Below are positions 35,723-44,346 of a DNA stretch of 64,000 nt, in pieces. Each line of letters opens with the position of its first letter. The stretch's first letter is position 1. The notes beneath the pieces were generated by a model that made no database searches, was not told the origin of the DNA, and was given only the letters and a program-made list of their open reading frames with translations. Both the position numbers and the translations under genes were made by a program. The stretch comes from Leifsonia shinshuensis (GTDB taxonomy: Bacteria > Actinomycetota > Actinomycetes > Actinomycetales > Microbacteriaceae), in NCBI RefSeq assembly GCF_014217625.1, contig NZ_CP043641.1, positions 1,116,001-1,180,000 of the forward strand, read 5' to 3'.

Positions 35723-36625
35723 TCAGCGGTGGAACTCGTCCTCGTGCGCGGCGTGCTCGGCCGGCTCGAGCTGGAACGTCGAGTGCTCGACGTCGAAGTG
35801 CTTGGCCAGGCATCCGGACAGCTCGTCCAGCAGCTTCCCCGTCCCGCCCGACCGGAAGACGCCGGCCTCGACCACGACGTGCGCCGTGAACACCGGCGCG
35901 CCCGACGTGATGGCCCAGACGTGCACGTCGTGCACGGCGACGACGCCCGGGGTGCCCAGGATGTGGTCGCGGATCTCCGCGACGTCGGTGTCCGCGGGGG
36001 CCGCCTCGCTGAGCACGCGCACCACGTCGCGCAGCAGCAGTACGGCGCGCGGGACGATGAACGCCGCGATCAGCAGCGACGCGATCGCGTCGGCCGGGGC
36101 GAAGCCGGTGAACATGATCACGACGGCCGCGACGATGACGGTCAGCGAGCCGATCAGGTCGCCGAACACCTCCAGGTACGCGCCGCGCATGTTGATCGAG
36201 TGATCGGCGGCGGGACGCAGCAGCAGCAGGGCGCCGAGGTTCGCGACCAGGCCGATGACGGCGACCACGAGCATCGGGCCGGACTGGACCTCCGTCTCCC
36301 CCGACACGAGCCGTCCGATCGCGCCGATGCTCACGAACACCGCGACGACGACGAGGATCAGCCCGTTGATCAGCGCGCCGAAGACCTCGGCCCGGCGGTA
36401 GCCGAACGTCTGGCGGTCGGTCGGCGGCCGGGCGGCGACGATGGTGGCCATCAGGGCGACGATCAGCCCGGTCAGATCGCTCAGCATGTGACCGGCGTCC
36501 GCCAGCAGCGCCAGCGATCCGCTCAGCCACGCGCCGATGATCTGCACGACGAGCACCGCGGCGACGATCCCGATGGCGATCAGGAGCCGGTTGCGGTTGG
36601 CGGAGTGGCCGTGGTCGTGACTCAT
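35723..36625 (-). CDS. Cation diffusion facilitator (zinc/cobalt exporter)
   Basis: A 300-residue CDF exporter, CzcD/ZitB-like. A His-rich N-terminus (MSHDHGHS) and six membrane segments are seen. HMLSD and the equivalent helix V site (EVFGDLIGS) match the Zn-binding HxxxD/DxxxD pair. A cytoplasmic C-terminal domain contains VHDVHVWAITSG. It exports Zn2+ or related metal by proton antiport. A 21-bp Zur-like inverted repeat lies 58-78 bp upstream of the ATG. Ends 8 bp from the long inverted repeat. Confidence 0.92.
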   Translation of the reverse strand: MSHDHGHSANRNRLLIAIGIVAAVLVVQIIGAWLSGSLALLADAGHMLSDLTGLIVALMATIVAARPPTDRQTFGYRRAEVFGALINGLILVVVAVFVSIGAIGRLVSGETEVQSGPMLVVAVIGLVANLGALLLLRPAADHSINMRGAYLEVFGDLIGSLTVIVAAVVIMFTGFAPADAIASLLIAAFIVPRAVLLLRDVVRVLSEAAPADTDVAEIRDHILGTPGVVAVHDVHVWAITSGAPVFTAHVVVEAGVFRSGGTGKLLDELSGCLAKHFDVEHSTFQLEPAEHAAHEDEFHR

Positions 36626-36682
36626 GGTTCTTCTACGGTATGTCGAAGTCGCCGGGGCGTGCCAGCGGGAGCGCTAGATAGG

Positions 36683-36703
36683 AATGAGTGCCGTTCTCAT
36701 TCT
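36683..36703 (-). promoter_or_regulatory. Zur/Fur-like box upstream of the CDF exporter
   Basis: GAATGAG (36683-36689) and CTCATTC (36697-36703) form a perfect 7-7-7 inverted repeat, close to actinobacterial Zur sites of the form TGAnAACGnnnnTCA. It sits in the only intergenic space between rdgB and the exporter. Confidence 0.5.
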
Positions 36704-36730
36704 CACTGCGCTGCGCCCAGGCTCCGGCGC

Positions 36731-37327
36731 TCAGCCCGCGGCCGCGACCAGGTCCCGCAGCGCCGGCACGATGGCCGTGAAGGCCCGCGAGCGGTGGCTC
36801 TCGGCGTTCTTGACCTCCGGCCCGAGCTCGGCCGCCGTCGCGTCGTGGCCGTCCGGCACGAAGATCGGGTCGTAGCCGTGGCCGTGCTCGCCGCGCGGCT
36901 CGTGCGCGATGCTGCCGGGCCAGATCCCCTCGACCACGGTCTCGCCGGCCGGTGAGACCAGTGCGAGCGTCGCCGTGAAGTGCGCCGCGCGCGTGCCGTC
37001 CGGGAGGTCGGCGAGCTGGTCGAGCAACAGCTGGAGGTTGGCCTGCGCGTCGCCGTGCCGTCCGGCCCAGCGCGCCGAGAAGATCCCCGGGGCGCCGCCC
37101 ATCGCGTCGACGCAGATTCCGGAGTCGTCGGCCAGCGCCGGCAACCCGGTGTGGGCGGCCGCGGCGCGCGCCTTGATCAGCGCGTTCGCCTCGAAGGTCA
37201 CGCCGTCCTCCACCGGCTCCGGGCCGTCGTAGCCGACGATCTCGAGGCCGGGGACGGCGTCGCCCAGGATCTGCTGGAACTCCAGCGCCTTGTGCCGGTT
37301 GTGCGTGGCGAGGACGACGCGGACCAT
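36731..37327 (-). CDS. rdgB: dITP/XTP pyrophosphatase (non-canonical purine NTP pyrophosphatase)
   Basis: A 198-residue Ham1/RdgB protein that hydrolyses dITP and XTP to monophosphates, keeping deaminated purines out of DNA. Motifs: VVLATHNRHKALEF, TFEANALIKA, ALADDSGICVDAMGGAPGIFSAR and HGYDPIFVP. ATG 37327 shares one base with the rph stop (TGATG). Order murI-rph-rdgB is a usual actinobacterial arrangement. Confidence 0.95.
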   Translation of the reverse strand: MVRVVLATHNRHKALEFQQILGDAVPGLEIVGYDGPEPVEDGVTFEANALIKARAAAAHTGLPALADDSGICVDAMGGAPGIFSARWAGRHGDAQANLQLLLDQLADLPDGTRAAHFTATLALVSPAGETVVEGIWPGSIAHEPRGEHGHGYDPIFVPDGHDATAAELGPEVKNAESHRSRAFTAIVPALRDLVAAAG

Positions 37328-38082
37328 CAGCCCTCGATGCCGAGCGCGGACGACTCGAGCGCTGCGCGCTGCACGGCGGCCAGCTCGGTCGCGCCGCCGA
37401 GAGCCAGGTCCAGCAGCGCGTTCAGCTCGCCGCGGTCGAAGGGCGCGCCCTCGGCGGTGCCCTGCACCTCCACGAACAGGCCGCGGCCGGTCACGACCAC
37501 GTTCATGTCGGTCTCGGCGCGGACATCCTCCACGTAGGCGAGGTCGAGCATCGGCGTGCCGTCGATGATTCCGACCGAGACCGCGGACACCGAGTCGATC
37601 AGCGGGGTGGCCTTCTGGCCGATGAAGCGGTGCTCGCGGCCCCACTCCAGCGCGTCCGCCAGGGCCACGTAGGCGCCGGTGATCGCGGCGGTGCGGGTGC
37701 CGCCGTCGGCCTGCAGCACGTCGCAGTCGATCACGATGGTGTTCTCGCCGAGCGCCTTCATGTCCACCACCGCGCGGAGGCTGCGGCCGATCAGCCGGCT
37801 GATCTCGTGGGTGCGGCCGCCGATCCTGCCCTTGACGGACTCCCGGTCCATGCGCTCGTTCGTGGAGCGCGGCAGCATGGCGTACTCGGCGGTGACCCAG
37901 CCTTTGCCCTTGCCGGCCATCCAGCGCGGCACGCCGTTCGTGAACGACGCCGTGCAGAGCACACGCGTGTTGCCGAACGAGATCAGCGCCGAGCCCTCGG
38001 CCTGCCGGCTCCAGCCGCGCTCGATGGTGACGGGCCGGAGGCCGTCGGGGGTGCGGCCATCCGCGCGGGTGATGTCGGTCAC
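37327..38082 (-). CDS. rph: Ribonuclease PH
   Basis: A 251-residue phosphorolytic 3'-5' exoribonuclease that trims tRNA 3' ends. Seen: [62 protein letters not shown] and [18 protein letters not shown] (phosphate-binding region). GTG start. Co-transcribed with rdgB (1-bp overlap) and 37 nt after murI. Confidence 0.95.
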   Translation of the reverse strand: MTDITRADGRTPDGLRPVTIERGWSRQAEGSALISFGNTRVLCTASFTNGVPRWMAGKGKGWVTAEYAMLPRSTNERMDRESVKGRIGGRTHEISRLIGRSLRAVVDMKALGENTIVIDCDVLQADGGTRTAAITGAYVALADALEWGREHRFIGQKATPLIDSVSAVSVGIIDGTPMLDLAYVEDVRAETDMNVVVTGRGLFVEVQGTAEGAPFDRGELNALLDLALGGATELAAVQRAALESSALGIEG

Positions 38083-38119
38083 AGTTCTCTCCTCGGTCGG
38101 AAACGGAAGGGCTCAGGGG

Positions 38120-38938
38120 TCAGAGCGGGAGGTCGATCACGCCGGTCTGCACCAGGTCGACCCGGAAGATCTCCGGCCCGATGAAGCGGTGCGCGAGGCG
38201 CAGGAAGTAGTCGGCGTCCGAACCGGTCGCCTCGTAGCGGATGCTGGGCGGCGTGATCTCGGTCCGCTCCAGGCCGCGACTGACGAGCGTGCGGTAGACG
38301 TCCTTGGCGGTCTCGGTGTCGCTGGAGACCAGCGAGACGCCCTCGCCCATCACGTACGAGATCGCGCCCTTCAGGAACGGGTAGTGCGTGCAGCCGAGCA
38401 CGAGCGTGTCCACGTCGGCCTCGCGCAGCGGCTGGAGGTACTCGGCCGTGACGCGCAGCACCTCCTCGCCGCTGGTGATCCCGGCCTCCACGAACTCCAC
38501 GAAGCGCGGGCAGGCCTGCGTGAAGAGCTCGAGGGACGGCGCGGCGGCGAAGGCGTCCTCGTAGGCGCGGGAGGAGATCGTGCCCGCCGTGCCGATGACG
38601 CCGACCCGGCCCGTCCTGGTCGCCGAGACGGCGCGGCGCACGGCCGGCTGGATGACCTCGATGACCGGCACCGAGTAGCGCTCGCGGGCGTCGCGCAGCA
38701 TCGCGGACGACGCGGTGTTGCAGGCGATCACGATCAGCTTGACGCCCTGCTCGACCAGGAAGTCCAGGACCTCCAGGGAGTAGCGGCGGACGTCCGCGAT
38801 CGACTTCGGCCCGTACGGCGAGTGCGCGGTGTCGCCGACATAGAGCAGCGACTCGTTGGGGAGCTGGTCGCGGATGGCCCGGGCGACGGTGAGCCCACCG
38901 ACCCCCGAGTCGAAGATCCCAATCGGCGCATCCGTCAC
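38120..38938 (-). CDS. murI: Glutamate racemase
   Basis: A 272-residue enzyme making D-glutamate for peptidoglycan. Both catalytic cysteines are present ([10 protein letters not shown] and LGCTHYPFL), as is the N-terminal [20 protein letters not shown] start. First gene of the murI-rph-rdgB string; divergent from pncB with 43 nt between. Confidence 0.95.
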   Translation of the reverse strand: MTDAPIGIFDSGVGGLTVARAIRDQLPNESLLYVGDTAHSPYGPKSIADVRRYSLEVLDFLVEQGVKLIVIACNTASSAMLRDARERYSVPVIEVIQPAVRRAVSATRTGRVGVIGTAGTISSRAYEDAFAAAPSLELFTQACPRFVEFVEAGITSGEEVLRVTAEYLQPLREADVDTLVLGCTHYPFLKGAISYVMGEGVSLVSSDTETAKDVYRTLVSRGLERTEITPPSIRYEATGSDADYFLRLAHRFIGPEIFRVDLVQTGVIDLPL

Positions 38939-38981
38939 AGCAGTCCAGCCTACCCGTCCGCGCCGTGGCTAAGGTGGAGCC

Positions 38982-40286
38982 GTGACCGAGTCCTCCGCGC
39001 TCCTGACCGACCGCTACGAGCTCACGATGCTCGACGCCGCGCTGCTGAGGGGCACGCACGAGAGGGAGAGCGTCTTCGAGGCGTTCACCCGTCACCTGCC
39101 GGCCGGCCGCCGCTACGGCGTCATCGCGGGCACCGGGCGCCTGCTGGAGCTGATCGAACGGTTCCGCTTCGGGGACGCCGAGCTGGAGTACCTGCGCGAG
39201 GCCTCTGTGGTGCGGCAGGAGACCCTCGACTGGCTCGCGGACTTCCGGTTCTCCGGCACCATCCGGGGCTACCGGGAAGGTGAGGTCTTCTTCCCCGGGT
39301 CGCCGTTCCTGATCGTGGACGCGCCGTTCGCGGAGGGGGTCATCCTCGAGACGCTCATCCTCAGCGTCTTCAACTACGACTCGGCCGTCGCCTCCGCCGC
39401 CGCGCGGATGGTCACGGCCGCCGCCGGCCGTCCGCTCGCCGAGATGGGCTCGCGCCGCGCCAACGAGCGCAGCGCCGTCGCAGCCGCGCGGGCCGCGTAC
39501 ATCGCGGGGTTCGGCGCGACCTCCAACCTGGAGGCGGGGCGCACCTGGGGCGTGCCGACGATGGGCACGGCCGCGCACGCGTTCACGCTACTGCACGACA
39601 GCGAGGAGGACGCCTTCCGTGCGCAGGTCGCGGCACTCGGCCCCGGCACCACGCTGCTGGTCGACACCTTCGACGTGGAGCAGGCGATCGAGACGGCCGT
39701 GCGCGTGGCCGGTCCGGAGCTCGGCGCCGTCCGCCTCGACTCCGGCGACCTCCCGAAGCTCGTGCGCCAGGTGCGCGCCCAGCTCGACCGGCTCGGCGCG
39801 ACGAAGACCCGCATCACCGTGACCAACGACCTGGACGAGTTCACCATCGCTGCGCTGTCGTCGTCGCCGGTCGACTCGTACGGGGTCGGCACCGCGGTCG
39901 TCACCGGCTCGGGGTCACCGGCCTCCGGGATGGTCTACAAGCTCGTCGCCCACCGCGACGACGACGGCACGTGGGTGCCGGTGGCGAAGAAGTCGGAGGG
40001 CAAGCCGAGCATCGGCGGCCGCAAGCACCCGATCCGCCGGCTCGACGCGTCGGGGCACGCGGTCGCGGAGGTCATCCACATCGTGGAGGCGGGCGATCAG
40101 CCGGACGACACCGGCCGCGACCTGCTCGTGCCGCTGGTCGCCGACGGCGAGGTGCAGCGCGAGCACCTCGGGCCGGAGGGCACGCGGCGGGCACGCGAGC
40201 ACCGCGCGAGCGCGATGAGGGAGCTGCCGGACGAGGCGTTCCGGCTGGGCCGGGGCGACCCGGTGCTGCCGACGATCTTCGGCTGA
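38982..40286 (+). CDS. pncB: Nicotinate phosphoribosyltransferase
   Basis: A 434-residue enzyme of NAD salvage that joins nicotinate and PRPP with ATP hydrolysis. Opening LLTDRYELTMLDAAL, EMGSRRANERSAV, the catalytic-His region GTAAHAFTLLHDSEEDAF, and VRLDSGDLPKLVRQ are typical. GTG start with TAAGGT (38970-38975) only 6 nt upstream, suggesting a leaderless message. Stop is followed 24 nt later by the convergent DUF3039 gene. Confidence 0.93.
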   Translation: MTESSALLTDRYELTMLDAALLRGTHERESVFEAFTRHLPAGRRYGVIAGTGRLLELIERFRFGDAELEYLREASVVRQETLDWLADFRFSGTIRGYREGEVFFPGSPFLIVDAPFAEGVILETLILSVFNYDSAVASAAARMVTAAAGRPLAEMGSRRANERSAVAAARAAYIAGFGATSNLEAGRTWGVPTMGTAAHAFTLLHDSEEDAFRAQVAALGPGTTLLVDTFDVEQAIETAVRVAGPELGAVRLDSGDLPKLVRQVRAQLDRLGATKTRITVTNDLDEFTIAALSSSPVDSYGVGTAVVTGSGSPASGMVYKLVAHRDDDGTWVPVAKKSEGKPSIGGRKHPIRRLDASGHAVAEVIHIVEAGDQPDDTGRDLLVPLVADGEVQREHLGPEGTRRAREHRASAMRELPDEAFRLGRGDPVLPTIFG

Positions 40287-40310
40287 GGCGGCGGCCGCCG
40301 CGGACTGCGG

Positions 40311-40589
40311 CTACTCGTCCCGCAGCTTCTCGTAGATCTCCTTGCAGGTGGGGCAGACCGGGAACTTCTCCGGGTCGCGGCCCGGGGTCCACATCTTGCC
40401 GCACAGCGCCTTGACCGGTTTGCCGGTCATGGCGGACTCGAGGATCTGCTCCTTCTTCACGTAGTGCGAGAAGCGCTCGTGGTCGCCGGGCTCGGAGATC
40501 TGCGGCGTCTCCAGAAGCTCGCGCTCGAGTGTGCTCGTGCCACCGCCGCCCGGCTCTCCACCGGGTTCGAGGATGCTGGCGTCGTTCAT
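40311..40589 (-). CDS. DUF3039 protein
   Basis: A 92-residue actinobacterial protein with the DUF3039 pattern: DHERFSHYVKKEQILESA and a cysteine set ALCGKMW...VCPTCKEIYEKL that looks like a zinc site. Cytosolic and of unknown function. It lies 54 nt before the ABC permease gene that is upstream on the same strand. Useful as a taxon marker. Confidence 0.88.
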   Translation of the reverse strand: MNDASILEPGGEPGGGGTSTLERELLETPQISEPGDHERFSHYVKKEQILESAMTGKPVKALCGKMWTPGRDPEKFPVCPTCKEIYEKLRDE

Positions 40590-40643
40590 CGTCCCAGTCT
40601 AACGGCGTGAGGTCCGGACACTGCCGGGCCCGTCGCCCTTGCT

Positions 40644-42221
40644 TCAGTCGTTGCGGTTCGCGAACGCCATCAACTCCGGGCCGCGCTTGTCGAACGCCCG
40701 CGCGCCGGCCCACAGCCCGCCGCCGAGGGCGGCGAAGCCGACCAGCACCGACGCGATCGGCGAGATGCCGAGCCAGAACGGGTTGACCGTCAGGCCGAGG
40801 GCCAGGAAGACGATCGCGGGCGACGCCAGGATGATGATGGCGAAGAAGCTGAACGCCTGGGCGAGGGCCGCCGACGCTCCGGAGTTCTGCGGCTGCGTGA
40901 AGGCGCTGTCGCCCGGCTTGGTCGCGGGGTACGGGAAGAGCGCCGAGAACACACTGGACAGGCCGAGCCCGATCACCAGGATGGACCCGCACAGCGCCGC
41001 GACAGCCGGAAGCACCGCCCAGTCGCCGAACACCGCCGCGGTCACCAGCGAGCCGACCACGATGACCGGGATGCCGATGAGCACGGGCGGGAACATCCTC
41101 CCGACCCGGTCGGCGATGCCGCGTGTCCCCGAGACGAGATGCAGCCAGATCGCGGTGCTGTCGAAGGCGATGTCGTTGTGGATGGTCCAGCCGAGGAACA
41201 GGCAGACCAGCGGCAGCGGCACGAGCGAGGCGAAGTGGATCGAGAGGCCGCCGAGCGCGAGCGCAACGACCACGAACACCGGGATGACCGGCACCACCAC
41301 CAGCGCCACCCAGTAGCGGGCGTCCCTCCCCCAGTACGTCATCGAGCGCGCGGCGATCGCGGCCGTCGGTCCGCCGGGGAGCCGAGCGAACCAGCCGAGG
41401 CCGTGATGGTCGCGCGCGAGCGCCTCCCGCTCCGGCGCGACGAGCACCAGCGCGACGAGGGTGCGCCAGACCAGCCAGAGCACGCCGACGGTCGCGACGG
41501 CGATGAGGAACTGCGCGAACGCCGCACCCCCGTCGCCTTCGGCGGCGGCGCCCGGCATGCTCCAGACCGCGCCGAGCGGGGTCCACTGCAGCCAGCCGGC
41601 GAAGCCGTTCAGCGTGCCGAGGCCGTCGCGGCCCCAGTCGACGGTGAGCAGCAGGAGCAGCACGGGGGCGACGAGCACGAGGGCCAGGAACGCGAAGACG
41701 CCTCCGGCCTCCTTCGACCGGCGCGGCGGTACGAGCAGCGAGGCGATCGCGGTGGAGATGCGGGACGCGAGCACGCAGGTGGGCAGGGCGATCAGCGCAG
41801 AGAGCACGGCGAGCACCGCCGCGCCCGGGTCGCGGGACCAGGTGATCACCGTGCCCAGCGAGCACACGAAGAGCACGATCGCGGGGAGGCCGACCAGCGC
41901 GGCGAGGGCCAGCGCGCGGGCGAGCTCCCGGTCGGGGATGCCGAACAGCGCGAACTTGCGCGGGTCGAGCGCGTCATCCACCCCGAACAGCAGCGGCAGC
42001 AGCAGGAAGCCGGCGACCACGATCGAGCCGATCACGACCAGCACACCGTGCACGTCGGCGACGTCAGGCGCGAGGCGCGCCGCCACCAGAGCGCCGATCA
42101 CCAGCACCACCGTCACCACGCCGTAAGCCAGCCCCAGCACCAGGCCGAAGATCTGCCACGGGCTGCGCCGGAAGGCGTTGCCGAGGAGCCTGAGCCTCAG
42201 TCCGAGAAGCTGTGCAACCAC
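40644..42221 (-). CDS. Large ABC-type permease / membrane protein
   Basis: A 525-residue integral membrane protein with 12 or more hydrophobic segments. It follows the ATPase gene with a 25-bp overlap, so it is the likely membrane partner. GTG 42221 with GGAGGG 7 nt upstream. The cytosolic segment DDALDPRKFALFGIPDRELARALALA near residue 85 is typical of actinobacterial ABC-2-like permeases whose substrates are unknown. Possible roles are export or membrane-stress resistance. Confidence 0.82.
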   Translation of the reverse strand: MVAQLLGLRLRLLGNAFRRSPWQIFGLVLGLAYGVVTVVLVIGALVAARLAPDVADVHGVLVVIGSIVVAGFLLLPLLFGVDDALDPRKFALFGIPDRELARALALAALVGLPAIVLFVCSLGTVITWSRDPGAAVLAVLSALIALPTCVLASRISTAIASLLVPPRRSKEAGGVFAFLALVLVAPVLLLLLTVDWGRDGLGTLNGFAGWLQWTPLGAVWSMPGAAAEGDGGAAFAQFLIAVATVGVLWLVWRTLVALVLVAPEREALARDHHGLGWFARLPGGPTAAIAARSMTYWGRDARYWVALVVVPVIPVFVVVALALGGLSIHFASLVPLPLVCLFLGWTIHNDIAFDSTAIWLHLVSGTRGIADRVGRMFPPVLIGIPVIVVGSLVTAAVFGDWAVLPAVAALCGSILVIGLGLSSVFSALFPYPATKPGDSAFTQPQNSGASAALAQAFSFFAIIILASPAIVFLALGLTVNPFWLGISPIASVLVGFAALGGGLWAGARAFDKRGPELMAFANRND

Positions 42222-43213
42222 TCCATGCCCTCCGCCGCCTTGCGTCCACCGGCCAGGTCGACGAACCGTTCCTCCAGGGTCTGCTCGCCGCGCACCTCGT
42301 CGATGGTCCCGGCCGCGAGCACCTGGCCGCGGACGATGATCGCGACGCTGTCGCAGACCCGCTCGATCATGTCCATGCCGTGGCTGGAGAGCACGACCGT
42401 GCCGCCCGCGGCGGTGTAGCGCTGCAGGATGTCCACGACGTTCGCAGCGGAGACCGGGTCGACGGACTCGAACGGCTCGTCGAGCACCAGGAGGCGCGGC
42501 GAGTGGATCATGGCGGCCGCGAGGGCGATCTTCTTCGTCATGCCCGCGGAGTAGTCGGCGACCAGGCGGTCGAGCGCGTCGGCGATGCCGAACGCGTTCG
42601 CGAGATCGGCGGTGCGGGCGTGGACGGTCTTGGCGGAGAGCCCGCGCAGCGTTCCGGCATAGTGCAGGAACTGCGCTCCGGTGAGGCGGTCGAACAGGCG
42701 CAGCTTGTCCGGAAGGACGCCGATGACGTGCTTGGCGCGCACCGGCTCGGTCCAGACGTCCACGCCGTGCACGACGATGCGGCCCTCGTCGGGTCGCAGC
42801 AGGCCGGTGACCATCGACAGGGTCGTGGTCTTGCCCGCGCCGTTCGGGCCGACGATGCCGTAGAAGGAGCCCTCGCGCACGTCCAGCGTGACGCCGTCGA
42901 CGGCGACGATCGGGCCGTAGCGCTTGCTGAGGCCGTGGATGGCGAGGACGCTCGGGCGGGTGTCCACGACAGGGGCCGGACGGATCGGTTCCGCCGGCTG
43001 CGCGGGTGCGGGGACCGCGGCGGCCGTCTCGACGACGGCCTTCGCGGTGCGCGGCTTCTGCGCCGTCTTGGCGGTGGTCGTCCGCTTGCGCGGAGTGGGC
43101 GTCCGCGTGCTCGAGCCCGCGGCCGCCGCCGCGGTCTTCGGCTGCGTGCGCTTGGCGGCGGGGCGCGCGGCGGGCGCCGCCTGCTCCGTCTCGGACTGCG
43201 CGATCTCGGACAT
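42197..43213 (-). CDS. ABC transporter ATP-binding protein with a basic, Ala/Thr-rich N-terminal extension
   Basis: A 338-residue ABC-2 type ATPase. The first 85 or so residues are low-complexity and lysine/arginine-rich (AAKRTQPKTAAAAAGSS, TPTPRKRTTTAKTAQKPR), resembling a histone-H1-like tail, which is unusual for this family. The ATPase core has Walker A GPNGAGKTTT, signature YSAGMTKKIALAAA, Walker B LLVLDEPFESVDP and H-loop LSSHG. ATG 43213 with GGGGGAG upstream; the frame extends to 43420, but that part is weaker. Partner permease overlaps by 25 bp. Confidence 0.88.
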   Translation of the reverse strand: MSEIAQSETEQAAPAARPAAKRTQPKTAAAAAGSSTRTPTPRKRTTTAKTAQKPRTAKAVVETAAAVPAPAQPAEPIRPAPVVDTRPSVLAIHGLSKRYGPIVAVDGVTLDVREGSFYGIVGPNGAGKTTTLSMVTGLLRPDEGRIVVHGVDVWTEPVRAKHVIGVLPDKLRLFDRLTGAQFLHYAGTLRGLSAKTVHARTADLANAFGIADALDRLVADYSAGMTKKIALAAAMIHSPRLLVLDEPFESVDPVSAANVVDILQRYTAAGGTVVLSSHGMDMIERVCDSVAIIVRGQVLAAGTIDEVRGEQTLEERFVDLAGGRKAAEGMEWLHSFSD

Positions 43214-43460
43214 CGGCTCCCCCTCGTGATCCCCCCGCGGATCGGGCGCGCCGGACTCCGGCTCGGTACTGCTGCCGGGTCGCGCGCGCTCGAAACTCAC
43301 CACGCAACCGTACCAATACAGAACCGCTTGCGTACCCCCCGACGGGTGACCTCGCAGCGACGGCCTCAGGCTTCTCAGACTGCCTAGGAAAGTCCTGTGA
43401 GGAACATAACGACCCCGCAACGACCGACGTCAACCCCTGCCCCCGGATGAGGGCCCCCGG

Positions 43461-43593
43461 TATTCTGGTGCAGGCATGAAGGCGTGTCGAAACACGTAAA
43501 GCGTGAATGAACTCCCGGTGACATCCCGGGAGTGGCGGGCGTCGAAGCTCCGCCGCAATCACACCCACACGGGGTTCGCGCGGATTCAAGGAG
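43461..43593 (+). promoter_or_regulatory. Structured 5' leader before the nucleotidyltransferase gene
   Basis: After a TATTCT -10-like hexamer (43461-43466) come three consecutive predicted hairpins. CGTGT-CGAA-ACACG lies near 43483-43496. ACTCCCGG/CCGGGAGT (43511-43518, 43526-43533) has a 7-nt loop. GGCGG/CCGCC lies near 43535-43555. AAGGAG (43588-43593) then leads to the GTG. The rest of the 386-nt gap from 43214 holds the possible alternative start of the ABC ATPase and nothing else I can name. Confidence 0.4.
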
Positions 43594-43599
43594 ATGATT

Positions 43600-44292
43600 G
43601 TGACGACCCAGGTAGTGATCCTCGCGGCCGGAATGGGCAGCCGGCTCGGCCGGAGCCTCCCGAAGCCGCTGACGGAGCTGAGCGACGGCCGCACCATCAT
43701 GCAGCAGCAGTTCGACAACATCCACGCCGCGTTCGGCAAGGACGTCACCGTGACGATCGTCGTCGGCTACAAGCTCGAGCACATCATCGAGGCGTTCCCG
43801 GACGCCGAGTTCGTCTACAACGAGCAGTACGACCAGACCAACACCTCCAAGAGCCTCATGCGCGCCCTGCAGGCCTCCGGCCCCGGCGGCGTGCTCTGGA
43901 TGAACGGCGACGTCGTGTTCGACCCGGCCGTGCTCGTCCGCGGCGCGGCGATGGTCTCGCGCGACCAGACCTTCGTGACCGTCAACACCTCGTCGGTCGC
44001 CGACGAGGAGGTCAAGTACACCACCGGCCCCGAGGGCTACATCCACGAGCTGTCCAAGACCGTCAAGGGCGGGCTGGGCGAGGCCGTCGGCATCAACTAC
44101 ATCTCCGGCAAGGACAAGGCCGCCCTGCTGCGCCAGCTGCAGCGGGTCGCCGACCAGGACTACTTCGAGCGCGGCATCGAGCTCGCCATCGAGCAAGACC
44201 GCCTGCTGGTCGAGCCGGTCGACATCTCCGACCTGTACGCCGTCGAGGTCGACTTCCAGGAGGACCTGGAGCGCGCGAATCTTTTCGTATAG
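43600..44292 (+). CDS. Nucleotidyltransferase (phosphocholine/sugar-phosphate cytidylyltransferase-like)
   Basis: A 230-residue NTP-transferase fold protein. The N-terminal VVILAAGMGSRLGRSLPKPL is the nucleotide-binding signature, YNEQYDQTNTSKSLMRAL and LWMNGDVVFD the sugar/choline and metal region, and AVEVDFQEDLERA the C-terminal metal site. Similar to LicC-type CTP:phosphocholine cytidylyltransferases. GTG 43600 is chosen because AAGGAG directly abuts the in-frame ATG at 43594, too close to serve it. It heads a surface-polymer locus and would supply an activated CDP- or NDP-alcohol. The 50091 gene product is a possible user. Confidence 0.85.
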   Translation: MTTQVVILAAGMGSRLGRSLPKPLTELSDGRTIMQQQFDNIHAAFGKDVTVTIVVGYKLEHIIEAFPDAEFVYNEQYDQTNTSKSLMRALQASGPGGVLWMNGDVVFDPAVLVRGAAMVSRDQTFVTVNTSSVADEEVKYTTGPEGYIHELSKTVKGGLGEAVGINYISGKDKAALLRQLQRVADQDYFERGIELAIEQDRLLVEPVDISDLYAVEVDFQEDLERANLFV

Positions 44293-44346
44293 TCGAAGGG
44301 CCGCGTGACGCGAACACGCAGCCAGCGATCAATACGATAGGTTCCC

